This document shows, piece after piece, positions 57,290-64,000 of a DNA stretch of 64,000 nucleotides. The first letter of the stretch is position 1. Each line of letters begins with the position of its first letter. The notes under the pieces are model-generated. The model worked only from the letters and a program-made list of their open reading frames with translations. It had not been told where the DNA came from and did no database searches. The DNA is from an uncultured Paracoccus sp. (GTDB lineage Bacteria; Pseudomonadota; Alphaproteobacteria; Rhodobacterales; Rhodobacteraceae): positions 1-64,000 of the forward strand of contig NZ_CANKWH010000001.1 in the NCBI RefSeq assembly GCF_947487305.1, read 5' to 3'. The position numbers and the translations under genes were made by a program.

Positions 57290-58087
57290 ATGACCAGAAT
57301 CGACGACACTTTCGCGCGGCTCAAGGCCGAGGGCAAAAAGGCTTTCGTGGCCTATATCATGGCCTCGGACCCCGACGAGGCGACCACCGCCGAGATCCTG
57401 CGCGGCCTGCCCGGCGCCGGCGTCGACATCATCGAACTGGGCATGCCCTTCACCGACCCGATGGCCGATGGCCCCACGATCCAGCACGCCGGCCAGCGGG
57501 CACTGGCGGCGGGGGGCAGCGTCACCCGCACGCTCGCGATGCTGCGCGAATTCCGCAAGACCGACACCACCACGCCCGTCGTGCTGATGGGCTATTACAA
57601 CCCGATCTATGCAAGGCGCGGCGGAGTCGATCGCTTTCTCGAAGAGGCGGTCGAGGCCGGTGTCGACGGCCTGATCGTCGTCGATCTGCCGCCCGAGGAA
57701 GATGCAGAACTCTGCATCCCCGCCGGCAAGGCCGGGCTCAATTTCATCCGCCTCGCCACCCCCACCACCGATGACCGCCGCCTGCCCGCCGTGGTGAAGA
57801 ATACGAGCGGCTTCGTCTACTACGTCTCTGTCACCGGCATCACCGGCGGCCCCGCCGCCAATGCCGCCGAAGTGGCCCCCGAGGTCGCCCGCATCCGCGC
57901 CGCCGCCGGCCTGCCGGTCGTGGTGGGCTTCGGCATCTCGACCCCCGAGGCGGCAGAATCCGTGGCCAGCGTCGCCGATGGCTGCGTGGTTGGCAGCGCC
58001 ATCGTCAAGATGATCGGCGAAGGCCGCCCGGTGCCCGAAATTCTGGGCTTCGTGTCCGAACTGGCTGCCGGGGCGCATCGGGGCTGA
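57290..58087 (+). CDS. trpA: Tryptophan synthase alpha chain
   Basis: A 265-residue TIM barrel that cleaves indole-3-glycerol phosphate to indole for TrpB. Catalytic Glu49 and Asp60 fall exactly as in other TrpA ([18 protein letters not shown]), and the phosphate loops are intact. It is far from trpB and trpF. A VOC-like gene follows after 5 bp, starting a tightly packed string of small genes. Confidence 0.97.
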   Translation: MTRIDDTFARLKAEGKKAFVAYIMASDPDEATTAEILRGLPGAGVDIIELGMPFTDPMADGPTIQHAGQRALAAGGSVTRTLAMLREFRKTDTTTPVVLMGYYNPIYARRGGVDRFLEEAVEAGVDGLIVVDLPPEEDAELCIPAGKAGLNFIRLATPTTDDRRLPAVVKNTSGFVYYVSVTGITGGPAANAAEVAPEVARIRAAAGLPVVVGFGISTPEAAESVASVADGCVVGSAIVKMIGEGRPVPEILGFVSELAAGAHRG

Positions 58088-58092
58088 GGCTG

Positions 58093-58674
58093 ATGACCGC
58101 GCTGGCCCTCGACCACATCGTCATCGCCGCCGAAACGCTGGCCGAGGGGGTGGACTGGCTGACCGCCCGGCTCGGCACCCCGCCCCTGCCCGGCGGCAAG
58201 CACCCGCTGATGGGCACGCATAATGCGCTGTGGCACTTGGGCGGGCGCGAATACCTGGAAGTCATCGCAATCGACCCCGAGGCCCCGGCCCCGTCGCGGC
58301 CCCGCTGGTTCGGACTGGATCACTTCAGCGGCCCGCCGCGACTGGTGGCCTGGGTCGCCCGCAGCAGCCCGCTGACCGCACCCGAGGGCAGCACGATCAG
58401 CGAGGCGAGCCGGGGCGACCTCAGCTGGCGCATCGCCATTCCCGACAGCGGGGTCTCGGCTGCGAATGGCATCGCGCCCCTGCTGATCGACTGGGGCGAT
58501 GGCCCGCATCCGACCAGCCGGATGCCCGAGCAGAGCCTGCGCCTGACCGCACTGACGCTCTCGCATCCGAACCCGCCCACGCTGGCGCTCACCGATCCGC
58601 GCATCACCGAGACCACCGGCCCCCTTGGCCTCTCGGCCCGGATCGTCAGCTACCAGGGCGAGGTCAGCCTGTGA
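58093..58674 (+). CDS. Glyoxalase-like domain protein
   Basis: A 193-residue protein of the Glyoxalase_3-type VOC group, with ALALDHIVIAAETLAEGVDWLTARLG at the N-terminus, where the Asp-His pair would bind metal, and HNALWHLGGREYLEVIAIDP. The C-terminal half is a second, degenerate unit. Its stop overlaps the next gene in GTGA. Function is unknown. Confidence 0.83.
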   Translation: MTALALDHIVIAAETLAEGVDWLTARLGTPPLPGGKHPLMGTHNALWHLGGREYLEVIAIDPEAPAPSRPRWFGLDHFSGPPRLVAWVARSSPLTAPEGSTISEASRGDLSWRIAIPDSGVSAANGIAPLLIDWGDGPHPTSRMPEQSLRLTALTLSHPNPPTLALTDPRITETTGPLGLSARIVSYQGEVSL

Positions 58675-59162
58675 TCCGCGACAGCCGCGCCGAGGATGCC
58701 GCTGCCATCGCCGCGATCTGGAACCCGATCATCCGCGACACCGCCATCACCTTCTGGCCGACCGAGCGCGGCGAGGCCGAGATTGCGGCGATCATCGCCG
58801 AGCGTCAGAGACAGGGCTTTGCGCATCTGGTCATGGAGGCCGATGGCGCGATCATCGGCTTTGCCAGCTATGCCCAGTTTCGCGGCGGCGGCGGCTATGC
58901 GCGTTCCATGGAGCACACCATCCATGTCGCACCCGAGGCGCGGGGCACAGGGACAGGCCGCGCGCTGATGATCGCGCTGGAAGATCACGCCCGCGCCGCC
59001 GGCCACCGGCTGATGATCGGCGCCATCACCGCCAGCAACGAGGGTTCGGTGCGGTTCCACGACCGCATGGGCTATGCCCATTGGGGCCGCATCCCGGCGG
59101 CGGGCTGGAAGTTCGGCACCTTCCACGACCTGATCTTCATGGGCAAGGACCTCGCCGCGTGA
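58671..59162 (+). CDS. GNAT family acetyltransferase, phosphinothricin-acetyltransferase-like
   Basis: A 163-residue GNAT enzyme that begins with GTG overlapping the previous stop. WNPIIRDTAITFWPTER and the acetyl-CoA loop VAPEARGTGTGRALM resemble the Pat/MddA group, which acetylates phosphinothricin or methionine derivatives. The end FHDLIFMGKDL is typical. It overlaps the next gene in GTGA. Confidence 0.87.
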   Translation: MIRDSRAEDAAAIAAIWNPIIRDTAITFWPTERGEAEIAAIIAERQRQGFAHLVMEADGAIIGFASYAQFRGGGGYARSMEHTIHVAPEARGTGTGRALMIALEDHARAAGHRLMIGAITASNEGSVRFHDRMGYAHWGRIPAAGWKFGTFHDLIFMGKDLAA

Positions 59163-59752
59163 TCTGGCTCGCCGCCGGCTTTGCCGCGATCTACGGGCTG
59201 CGCCATGCCGGGGCCGCGCCGTCTTGGGCCGGCAGCATCGCCAAGACCGCCGCGACCGCGCTTCTGGCCCTCACCGCCCTGCTGGCAGACGCGCCGCCCT
59301 TGCTGATCGCCGGCCTCGCCCTCGGCGCTGCTGGCGATTTCGCCCTGTCGCGCCCCGGCCAGCCCGCCTTTCTGGCCGGCATGGGCGCCTTTGCCGCCGG
59401 GCATCTGGCCTATATCCTGATGATGTGGACGCCAGCGGGCGTCGGACAGATCTGGCCCCTGGGGCTGGTCATGCTGGCGCTGGCGATCTCGACCGAATTC
59501 TGGCTGATCCCGCGCACGGGCGGGTTGCGCTGGCCGGTCCGGGCCTATGTGCTCATCATCTCGCTGATGGCGCTGGCGGCGCTGAGCCTGCCGCCGGACC
59601 AGACCCTCACCCGCATCGGCGCGGGGTTGTTCGTCCTCTCGGACCTGCTCCTCGCCATCCATCTCTTCGTCGCGCCGCGCCGCCTCTTGGCCCTGACGCT
59701 CTGGCCTGCCTATTGGTGCGGTCAGGCGCTGATCCTGATGGGCCAACTGTGA
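59159..59752 (+). CDS. YhhN family membrane protein (lysoplasmalogenase-like)
   Basis: A 197-residue membrane protein with about seven to eight helices and the YhhN/TMEM86 features LALGAAGDFALSR, AGMGAFAAGHLAYI and LFVLSDLLLAIHLF, whose Asp residues are the presumed catalytic ones. Characterised relatives hydrolyse the vinyl-ether bond of lysoplasmalogen. It starts with GTG overlapping the GNAT stop. Confidence 0.87.
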   Translation: MIWLAAGFAAIYGLRHAGAAPSWAGSIAKTAATALLALTALLADAPPLLIAGLALGAAGDFALSRPGQPAFLAGMGAFAAGHLAYILMMWTPAGVGQIWPLGLVMLALAISTEFWLIPRTGGLRWPVRAYVLIISLMALAALSLPPDQTLTRIGAGLFVLSDLLLAIHLFVAPRRLLALTLWPAYWCGQALILMGQL

Positions 59753-59792
59753 CCCGCTGGCCCCCTGCGCCGAAGCACGATAATCTGCCCCG

Positions 59793-60515
59793 ATGATGGA
59801 TCAGGTGATACCGCCACTCGACGCCCCCGAACTGCCGAAGCCCCGCAGCTTCTGGCAGCGAATCGCCGACCGGCTGGCGGCGATGCTGTCGCCGCGCCCG
59901 GCCTCGGTGGCGCCGGAACGCTCGGTGGCCTTCTCGATCGCCATCATCGCCCTGGGCGCAAAACTCGCCAAGGCCGATGGCGCGGTGGCGAAATCCGAGG
60001 TGGCCGCCTTCCGCCGGCTCTTCGTCATCCCGCGCGCCGAGGAAAAGAACGCCGCCCGGGTCTTCGATCTCGCCCGGCAGGACGTGGCCGGATACGACGC
60101 ATGGGCGCGGCGCATCGCCGCCATGTTCCCGCCCGCCGATCCGGTGCTTCTGGACGTGATCGAGGGGCTGTTCATCATCGCGCTGGCCGATGGCGGGCTG
60201 CATCAGGCGGAAGTGGCGTTCATCGACGAGGTGGGCCGCATCTTCGGCCTCACCCCGGCGCGCATCGCCGCCATCCGCATGCGCCATGACCCCAATCGCG
60301 GCTGCGCCCCCTGCGAGGTGCTGGGCCTCGCCCCCGACACGCCCCTGCCCGAGGCGCGCAAACGCTATCGCTCGCTGATCCGCGAGGCCCATCCCGACCG
60401 CGCCATCGCCCGCGGCCTGCCGCCCGAGGCCGTGCGTCTGGCCGAGGCCCGCACCCGCCGCCTGACGGAAGCCTGGGAGCAGTTCCGCAACATGCAGCAG
60501 GTCCCCGCAGGATGA
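59793..60515 (+). CDS. TerB-DnaJ (DjlA-like) protein
   Basis: A 240-residue cytosolic co-chaperone-like protein. Residues ~45-165 are a TerB/DjlA-type helical domain (AIIALGAKLAKADGAVAKSEVAAFRR) and ~175-235 a J-domain with His-Pro-Asp at 200-202, so it should stimulate DnaK. It lacks the membrane segment of E. coli DjlA. It is 40 bp after the YhhN gene and overlaps the hydroxylase gene in ATGA. Confidence 0.88.
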   Translation: MMDQVIPPLDAPELPKPRSFWQRIADRLAAMLSPRPASVAPERSVAFSIAIIALGAKLAKADGAVAKSEVAAFRRLFVIPRAEEKNAARVFDLARQDVAGYDAWARRIAAMFPPADPVLLDVIEGLFIIALADGGLHQAEVAFIDEVGRIFGLTPARIAAIRMRHDPNRGCAPCEVLGLAPDTPLPEARKRYRSLIREAHPDRAIARGLPPEAVRLAEARTRRLTEAWEQFRNMQQVPAG

Positions 60516-61237
60516 GCCGTCTGCGTCTGCTGGCCAGCCACTGGGCGATTCTGGTGATGGCGCTGGCCTTCCTCGCCGGTCTGGTGATCACCGCAGCCGG
60601 TCCGCTCTGGCTGTGGCTCTTGGTGCCGCTCGGCGTGGCGCTGCAATTCGTGAACGAATACGGGATGCACCGTTTCCTGTTCCACCTGCCGCCGCCGCGC
60701 ACGCAATGGCGCTTTGACCTGATGTATCAGGCGCATTACGGCCATCACGATTTTCCGACCGTGCCCGGGCTGTTCTTCGTGCCGTGGTGGATCGCCCTGC
60801 CGATGCTCGGCACGCACTACCTGATCGCCAGCGCGATCGGCGGGCTGCTGTTCCCCGACCTCGGCTGGCAGGTCGGCGCGGCGGTGATCCTTGTGGGCGG
60901 CGTCGGCACCTTTTTGGCCTATGAGTGGTTCCATGCCACCGCCCATCTGCCGGTCAAGAAAACCGCCGCCGAGCGCCATGTGACCGCGCTGCACAACCAG
61001 CACCATTTCCGCGACTTCTCGCGCTGGTTCCATGTCTCGCCCGGCGGCGAGGTGATCGACCGCGCGCTTGGCACCGCCATCGATCGCGAGGCGCTGAAGG
61101 GCGCGCAGCGGGCCGAATTCATGACAACGCTTGGCCTGCCGCCCGACGATCCGCGACTGATCGCCGCCCGCCGCCGTTTTGGCCCCCGCCACGGCATTAC
61201 CGAGGCACAGATCGCCCGCGCCGCAAGGCTGGGCTGA
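60512..61237 (+). CDS. Fatty acid hydroxylase / sterol desaturase family protein
   Basis: A 241-residue membrane di-iron enzyme. Histidine clusters HRFLFH, HYGHH, HATAH and HNQHHFRDFSRWFH match the fatty acid hydroxylase superfamily, with helices between. It likely hydroxylates a lipid acyl chain or carotenoid; the substrate is unknown. ATGA overlap with the J-protein gene indicates co-translation. Confidence 0.86.
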   Translation: MSRLRLLASHWAILVMALAFLAGLVITAAGPLWLWLLVPLGVALQFVNEYGMHRFLFHLPPPRTQWRFDLMYQAHYGHHDFPTVPGLFFVPWWIALPMLGTHYLIASAIGGLLFPDLGWQVGAAVILVGGVGTFLAYEWFHATAHLPVKKTAAERHVTALHNQHHFRDFSRWFHVSPGGEVIDRALGTAIDREALKGAQRAEFMTTLGLPPDDPRLIAARRRFGPRHGITEAQIARAARLG

Positions 61238-61291
61238 CCTGTCGCAGCCTTGCGACTTGCGCCAGCGCCGCTCAGCCCCCACATTCGGCGG

Positions 61292-61810
61292 ATGAAACGC
61301 ATCTACGCCCTGCCCGTGATCGCCCTTCTGGCCGCTGCGCCCTTCGCGCTGGCCCAGCAGGAGAACGCGCCCGATCTTCCGGCGCCGGATTACCAATACA
61401 CCCCGCCGCTGGCCGACGAGGCCCCCGGCGCGCCTGCCCCCGATGCCGGTGGCTCCATGGCCGAGGGCGGCGACCTGATCGAGCGCGGGATGGGGATGTT
61501 CCTCGACAACCTGCTGAACGACATGGCGCCCGAGATCGACGGGCTGTCGCGCGATTTGGGCGGCGCTTTGTCGATGCTGGGGCCGGTAATGACCGACCTC
61601 TCGACGCTGGTCGATGACATCTCGAACTACCAGACGCCCGAGCGGCTGGAAAACGGCGACATCATCATCCGCCGCAAGGCCGATGCCCCGCCGCCGCCGC
61701 CGATCGGGGAAAGCCTGCGCGGCTTTGGCCGGGGCACGCCCGAGGGCGCGCCCGCACCCGAGCGCCGGCAGCTGCCGGTCGATCCCTACCAACCTCAGGT
61801 AGAACTTTAG
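61292..61810 (+). CDS. Exported Pro/Ala-rich hypothetical protein
   Basis: A 172-residue protein with a signal peptide (to ALAQ, residue 22). A Pro/Ala-rich lead is followed by a helical core (IERGMGMFLDNLLNDMAPEIDGLSRDLGGALSML, about 62-95) and a proline-rich end. ATG 61292 is chosen because the TTG-led extension has no signal logic. Family not recognised; an envelope role is likely. It is convergent with the exonuclease gene, 9 bp away. Confidence 0.75.
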   Translation: MKRIYALPVIALLAAAPFALAQQENAPDLPAPDYQYTPPLADEAPGAPAPDAGGSMAEGGDLIERGMGMFLDNLLNDMAPEIDGLSRDLGGALSMLGPVMTDLSTLVDDISNYQTPERLENGDIIIRRKADAPPPPPIGESLRGFGRGTPEGAPAPERRQLPVDPYQPQVEL

Positions 61811-61819
61811 GTTATCATC

Positions 61820-63760
61820 CTAACCATCTGATCCTGAGTTCACATCGCCGATCAACCGGCGATGTTTCCGGGCTTCCTCCAGCACATCCTCGAACCGCTC
61901 GATCCCCTTCGCCGCCAGCGCCGGCACCATTCGCAGGAAGGCCGAGGCCGTCGCCTGCGCATCGCCCATGGCGGTATGGCGCAGCTCGGGCGGGATGGCG
62001 ATGTCCAGCCGGGCGCAGAGCGCATCCAGCGAGTGATCGGCCGACTGCCCCCAGAGCATCGCGGACAGCAGCACCGTGTCCAGCACCGGGTTGGTGAAAT
62101 GCGCCCCGGTCTCGGGCGCGGCGCGGCGCAGGAAGCCCATGTCGAAGGGCGCGTTATGGGCGACCAGCGTGGCCTCGTCGCAGAAATGCTGGAAGGCCGT
62201 CAGGGCCGCGGCCTTCAGGGGGGCATCCGCGACCATCGCATCGGTGATGCCGTGGATGCGGGTCGAGGCGGCGGGGATCGGGCGGCCGGGCTGAACCAAT
62301 GTCTCGAACCTCTCGCCGGTCAGCCGGCCGCCGGCAATACGCAGGCCCGCGATCTGCAGGATGCGGTCGCTGTCGGTCAGGCCCGTCGTCTCGGTGTCGA
62401 AGACCACGCAGGTCAGGTCCGACAGCCGGGTCGAGGCCGCACCCCGCCCGGCCAGCGCGAAATCATAGGTCAGCCCGCCCGACGCATCCGCGCCCGCCGC
62501 CCGCGCCAGCGGCAGGACCAGCCGTGCCTTGCCATCGGCAGCGCGCTCGGCCCAGATGCCGGTGCCCTGCGCCGCCAGCAGGTCGGCACCGGATTGGTCG
62601 GGCTGGTCGGGATCAGGCGCGCGGGCCAGCCAGTCCTCCAGCCGGTCCATCGGCAGCGCCGCACCTTGCCATTCCAGCAAGAGGCGCACTTCCTCGGGAT
62701 CTTCGGCATCGACGCGCAATTGCGGATCATGCCCTTCGGCCCGCAGGCTGCGGTCGAGATCGCGCAGCAGCGCATTGACCGGCCCCGCCTCGGCCTGCAC
62801 CGCGATCAGCGGCAGGGCATCGGCGAAAAGCCCGGTGGCCAGTTCCGGCAGCAGCGCGCGGGCCGTGGGCAGGGCGCGGGCCGAGGCCTCGGACAGCGCG
62901 CGGGTGGCGGCGGCCAGCCCCTGCCCCTCGACCCGGATCGCCTCGGCCAGCGCCGGCGGGATCGGCCCATCCAGCGCGCCCAGCATCGGCACCAGCGTCG
63001 CGGCATGGCGGCGCAGCGCCTCGATCGACGCGCGGGCATCCGCCCGGTCGGCGGGATGGTCGCGCAGGATCAGCAGCGTGCCGTGATCCAGCAGCCGCAT
63101 CCGCCCCGCCAGCCGCCCGCCGGTCACGGTCAGCGCCGTCAGGTCGGTGGCCTCGATCCCCTGCCCGTCCAGCCGCGCCCGCGCCGCCAGCAGTGGCCCC
63201 CGGCGCAGATGCCGTTCCAGCGGACGATCCAGCCCGAGGCCAGGCAGCATCCGGGCGGCGGCGGCGTTGTAGAAGACCACCCGCCCGGCCGCATCGCTCA
63301 TCACCGCGCCGGCGCCGAAATCCGACAGGATGCTTTCCAGCACCGCCATCTCATGCGCCTGTTCGGCGGCATGGTCCTTGAGCGCCTGCGCCAGCGCCTC
63401 GGCCGACCGCGCCCGCGCCTCGGCGGCGTCGCGCGCGGCGGGGCCGAGATCGCCCAGATACTGCGCCTCCTCGCCTGTGGGCGCCTGCCCGGTGCGCAGC
63501 CCCCCGGCCAGGGTCTCGATCGGCCGGGCAACATGGCGGTCGAAGAGATACCAGACCGCGACCACGGCCAGCACCACGCCCAGAACGGCGACGAAACCCG
63601 CGAGCAGCATCGGCGACAGCGCCTGATCCAGCGCCACGCCCTGCGCCATCAGCCGCCTTGCCTCGACCCAGAGGGCGAAGAGGATGACCAGCGCCGCCGC
63701 CGCTGCCAGTCCTGCAAAGATCAGCAGGACCCGCAGCCGCAGCGGCAGCTGGCTCAGCAT
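61820..63760 (-). CDS. Membrane sensor fused to a DnaQ-type 3'-5' exonuclease
   Basis: A 646-residue protein. Two membrane helices (~8-31 and ~48-72) and a HAMP-like linker are followed by a PAS-like domain (~135-230, MSDAAGRVVFYNAAAARML) and a region that resembles a worn-down histidine kinase core. Residues ~448-625 are a DEDDh exonuclease with Asp455, Glu457, Asp540, His595 and Asp600 all present. The exonuclease therefore takes the place of a kinase output. Its start overlaps the response regulator by 7 bp. Similar genes occur in Rhodobacteraceae near acetate-uptake genes, as far as I recall. Confidence 0.85.
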   Translation of the reverse strand: MLSQLPLRLRVLLIFAGLAAAAALVILFALWVEARRLMAQGVALDQALSPMLLAGFVAVLGVVLAVVAVWYLFDRHVARPIETLAGGLRTGQAPTGEEAQYLGDLGPAARDAAEARARSAEALAQALKDHAAEQAHEMAVLESILSDFGAGAVMSDAAGRVVFYNAAAARMLPGLGLDRPLERHLRRGPLLAARARLDGQGIEATDLTALTVTGGRLAGRMRLLDHGTLLILRDHPADRADARASIEALRRHAATLVPMLGALDGPIPPALAEAIRVEGQGLAAATRALSEASARALPTARALLPELATGLFADALPLIAVQAEAGPVNALLRDLDRSLRAEGHDPQLRVDAEDPEEVRLLLEWQGAALPMDRLEDWLARAPDPDQPDQSGADLLAAQGTGIWAERAADGKARLVLPLARAAGADASGGLTYDFALAGRGAASTRLSDLTCVVFDTETTGLTDSDRILQIAGLRIAGGRLTGERFETLVQPGRPIPAASTRIHGITDAMVADAPLKAAALTAFQHFCDEATLVAHNAPFDMGFLRRAAPETGAHFTNPVLDTVLLSAMLWGQSADHSLDALCARLDIAIPPELRHTAMGDAQATASAFLRMVPALAAKGIERFEDVLEEARKHRRLIGDVNSGSDG

Positions 63761-64000
63761 GGCTTTTCCAGAAGCCGGGCCATCTCGGCCCGGAGTTCCG
63801 ACAATTCGAACGGCTTGGCGATGAAGCCATCGGCCCCCAGCGCCATGCCCTTGCGCCGTTCAACCACCGAGCCGCGCGCGGTCATCATCAGCACGCGCGT
63901 CGCCGAAAGACCCGGATCGGCCCGCATCTCCTGCACGATCTGATAGCCCGAGACCTCGGGCAGCATCACGTCGAGCAGCACCAGATCGGGCCGCTGGTCG
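63754..64000 (-). CDS. Response regulator receiver domain (5' end outside window)
   Basis: The C-terminal ~81 residues of a receiver domain, cut at the window edge. The phosphorylated Asp in LLLDVMLPEVSGYQ-like VLLDVMLPEVSGYQ, the Thr of MMTAR and the Lys-Pro of GFIAKPFE are visible. It ends soon after the receiver fold, so it is probably a stand-alone receiver. It overlaps the sensor-exonuclease gene, suggesting the two act together. Confidence 0.9.
   Translation of the reverse strand, partial: DQRPDLVLLDVMLPEVSGYQIVQEMRADPGLSATRVLMMTARGSVVERRKGMALGADGFIAKPFELSELRAEMARLLEKPC

Noticed and set aside
61862..63943. Plus-strand 693-codon open frame
   Set aside because: Arg/Gln/Gly-rich translation typical of an antisense shadow in high-GC DNA; the minus-strand sensor-exonuclease has complete motifs.

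Overview
The window is high-GC, densely packed DNA that reads as the chromosome of an alphaproteobacterium in the Rhodobacteraceae, most likely Paracoccus or a close relative. The reasons are the alphaproteobacterial complex I subunit NDUFA12 next to mlaD and a DUF2155 gene, a sulfolipid synthase (sqdB), class II AroA, betaine/choline genes, and many start codons that overlap the previous stop (ATGA or GTGA). The genus is an inference. I see no rRNA, tRNA, CRISPR array or intact insertion sequence. The first ~100 bases may be the edge of an element.

Layout. 0-6 kb: ornithine cyclodeaminase with a divergent Lrp-type regulator, a VOC protein, aroA, an AlkD-like repair protein, a lipoprotein and moaA. 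6-14.3 kb: a choline/glycine betaine locus, with betI-betB-GST-betA on the minus strand facing choX-hydrolase-choW-choV on the plus strand, and a palindrome between the two arms that fits a BetI operator. 14.5-20.1 kb: sqdB, an exported metallo-hydrolase, and a GntP-type permease with a long CoA-transferase. 20.3-28 kb: hisA-hisF-hisE followed by an ADP-ribosylglycohydrolase, accB-accC-aat, then NDUFA12-mlaD-DUF2155 and a RidA protein. 27.9-28.6 kb is an AT-rich patch with one orphan gene. 28.7-33.8 kb: clpX, clpP, pth and three DUF genes.

33.8-38.6 kb is the most unusual part. It holds four small exported proteins with a PepSY-like core, a fifth acidic exported protein, and two membrane-anchored LuxR-type regulators. 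Each regulator overlaps the 3' end of a PepSY gene, giving a duplicated two-gene module. Three of the exported proteins end in extreme low-complexity tails (Asp-Arg, Asp-Ser-Gly, Asp-Gly-Thr-Ala). I propose it as an undescribed envelope-sensing system.

38.7-45.4 kb: trpB, a GNAT enzyme, trpF, lapA and ihfB on the minus strand; a plus-strand cassette of TetR regulator, YciI-like protein and tag glycosylase; then rpsA. 45.7-50 kb: a possible effector/partner pair, allantoin catabolism (a puuE-uraD fusion and allE) and a small exported protein. 49.8-55.4 kb: a DMT exporter, a LysE/ArgO exporter with divergent ArgP-like regulator, and an aldehyde dehydrogenase locus with DUF779 and a short AcoR-like regulator. 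55.4-64 kb: ychF, a VOC protein, trpA with a coupled string of small genes, and a membrane-sensor/exonuclease fusion downstream of a response regulator cut by the window edge.

Long ORFs antisense to these genes are common here because of the high GC; they were treated as shadows and left out.
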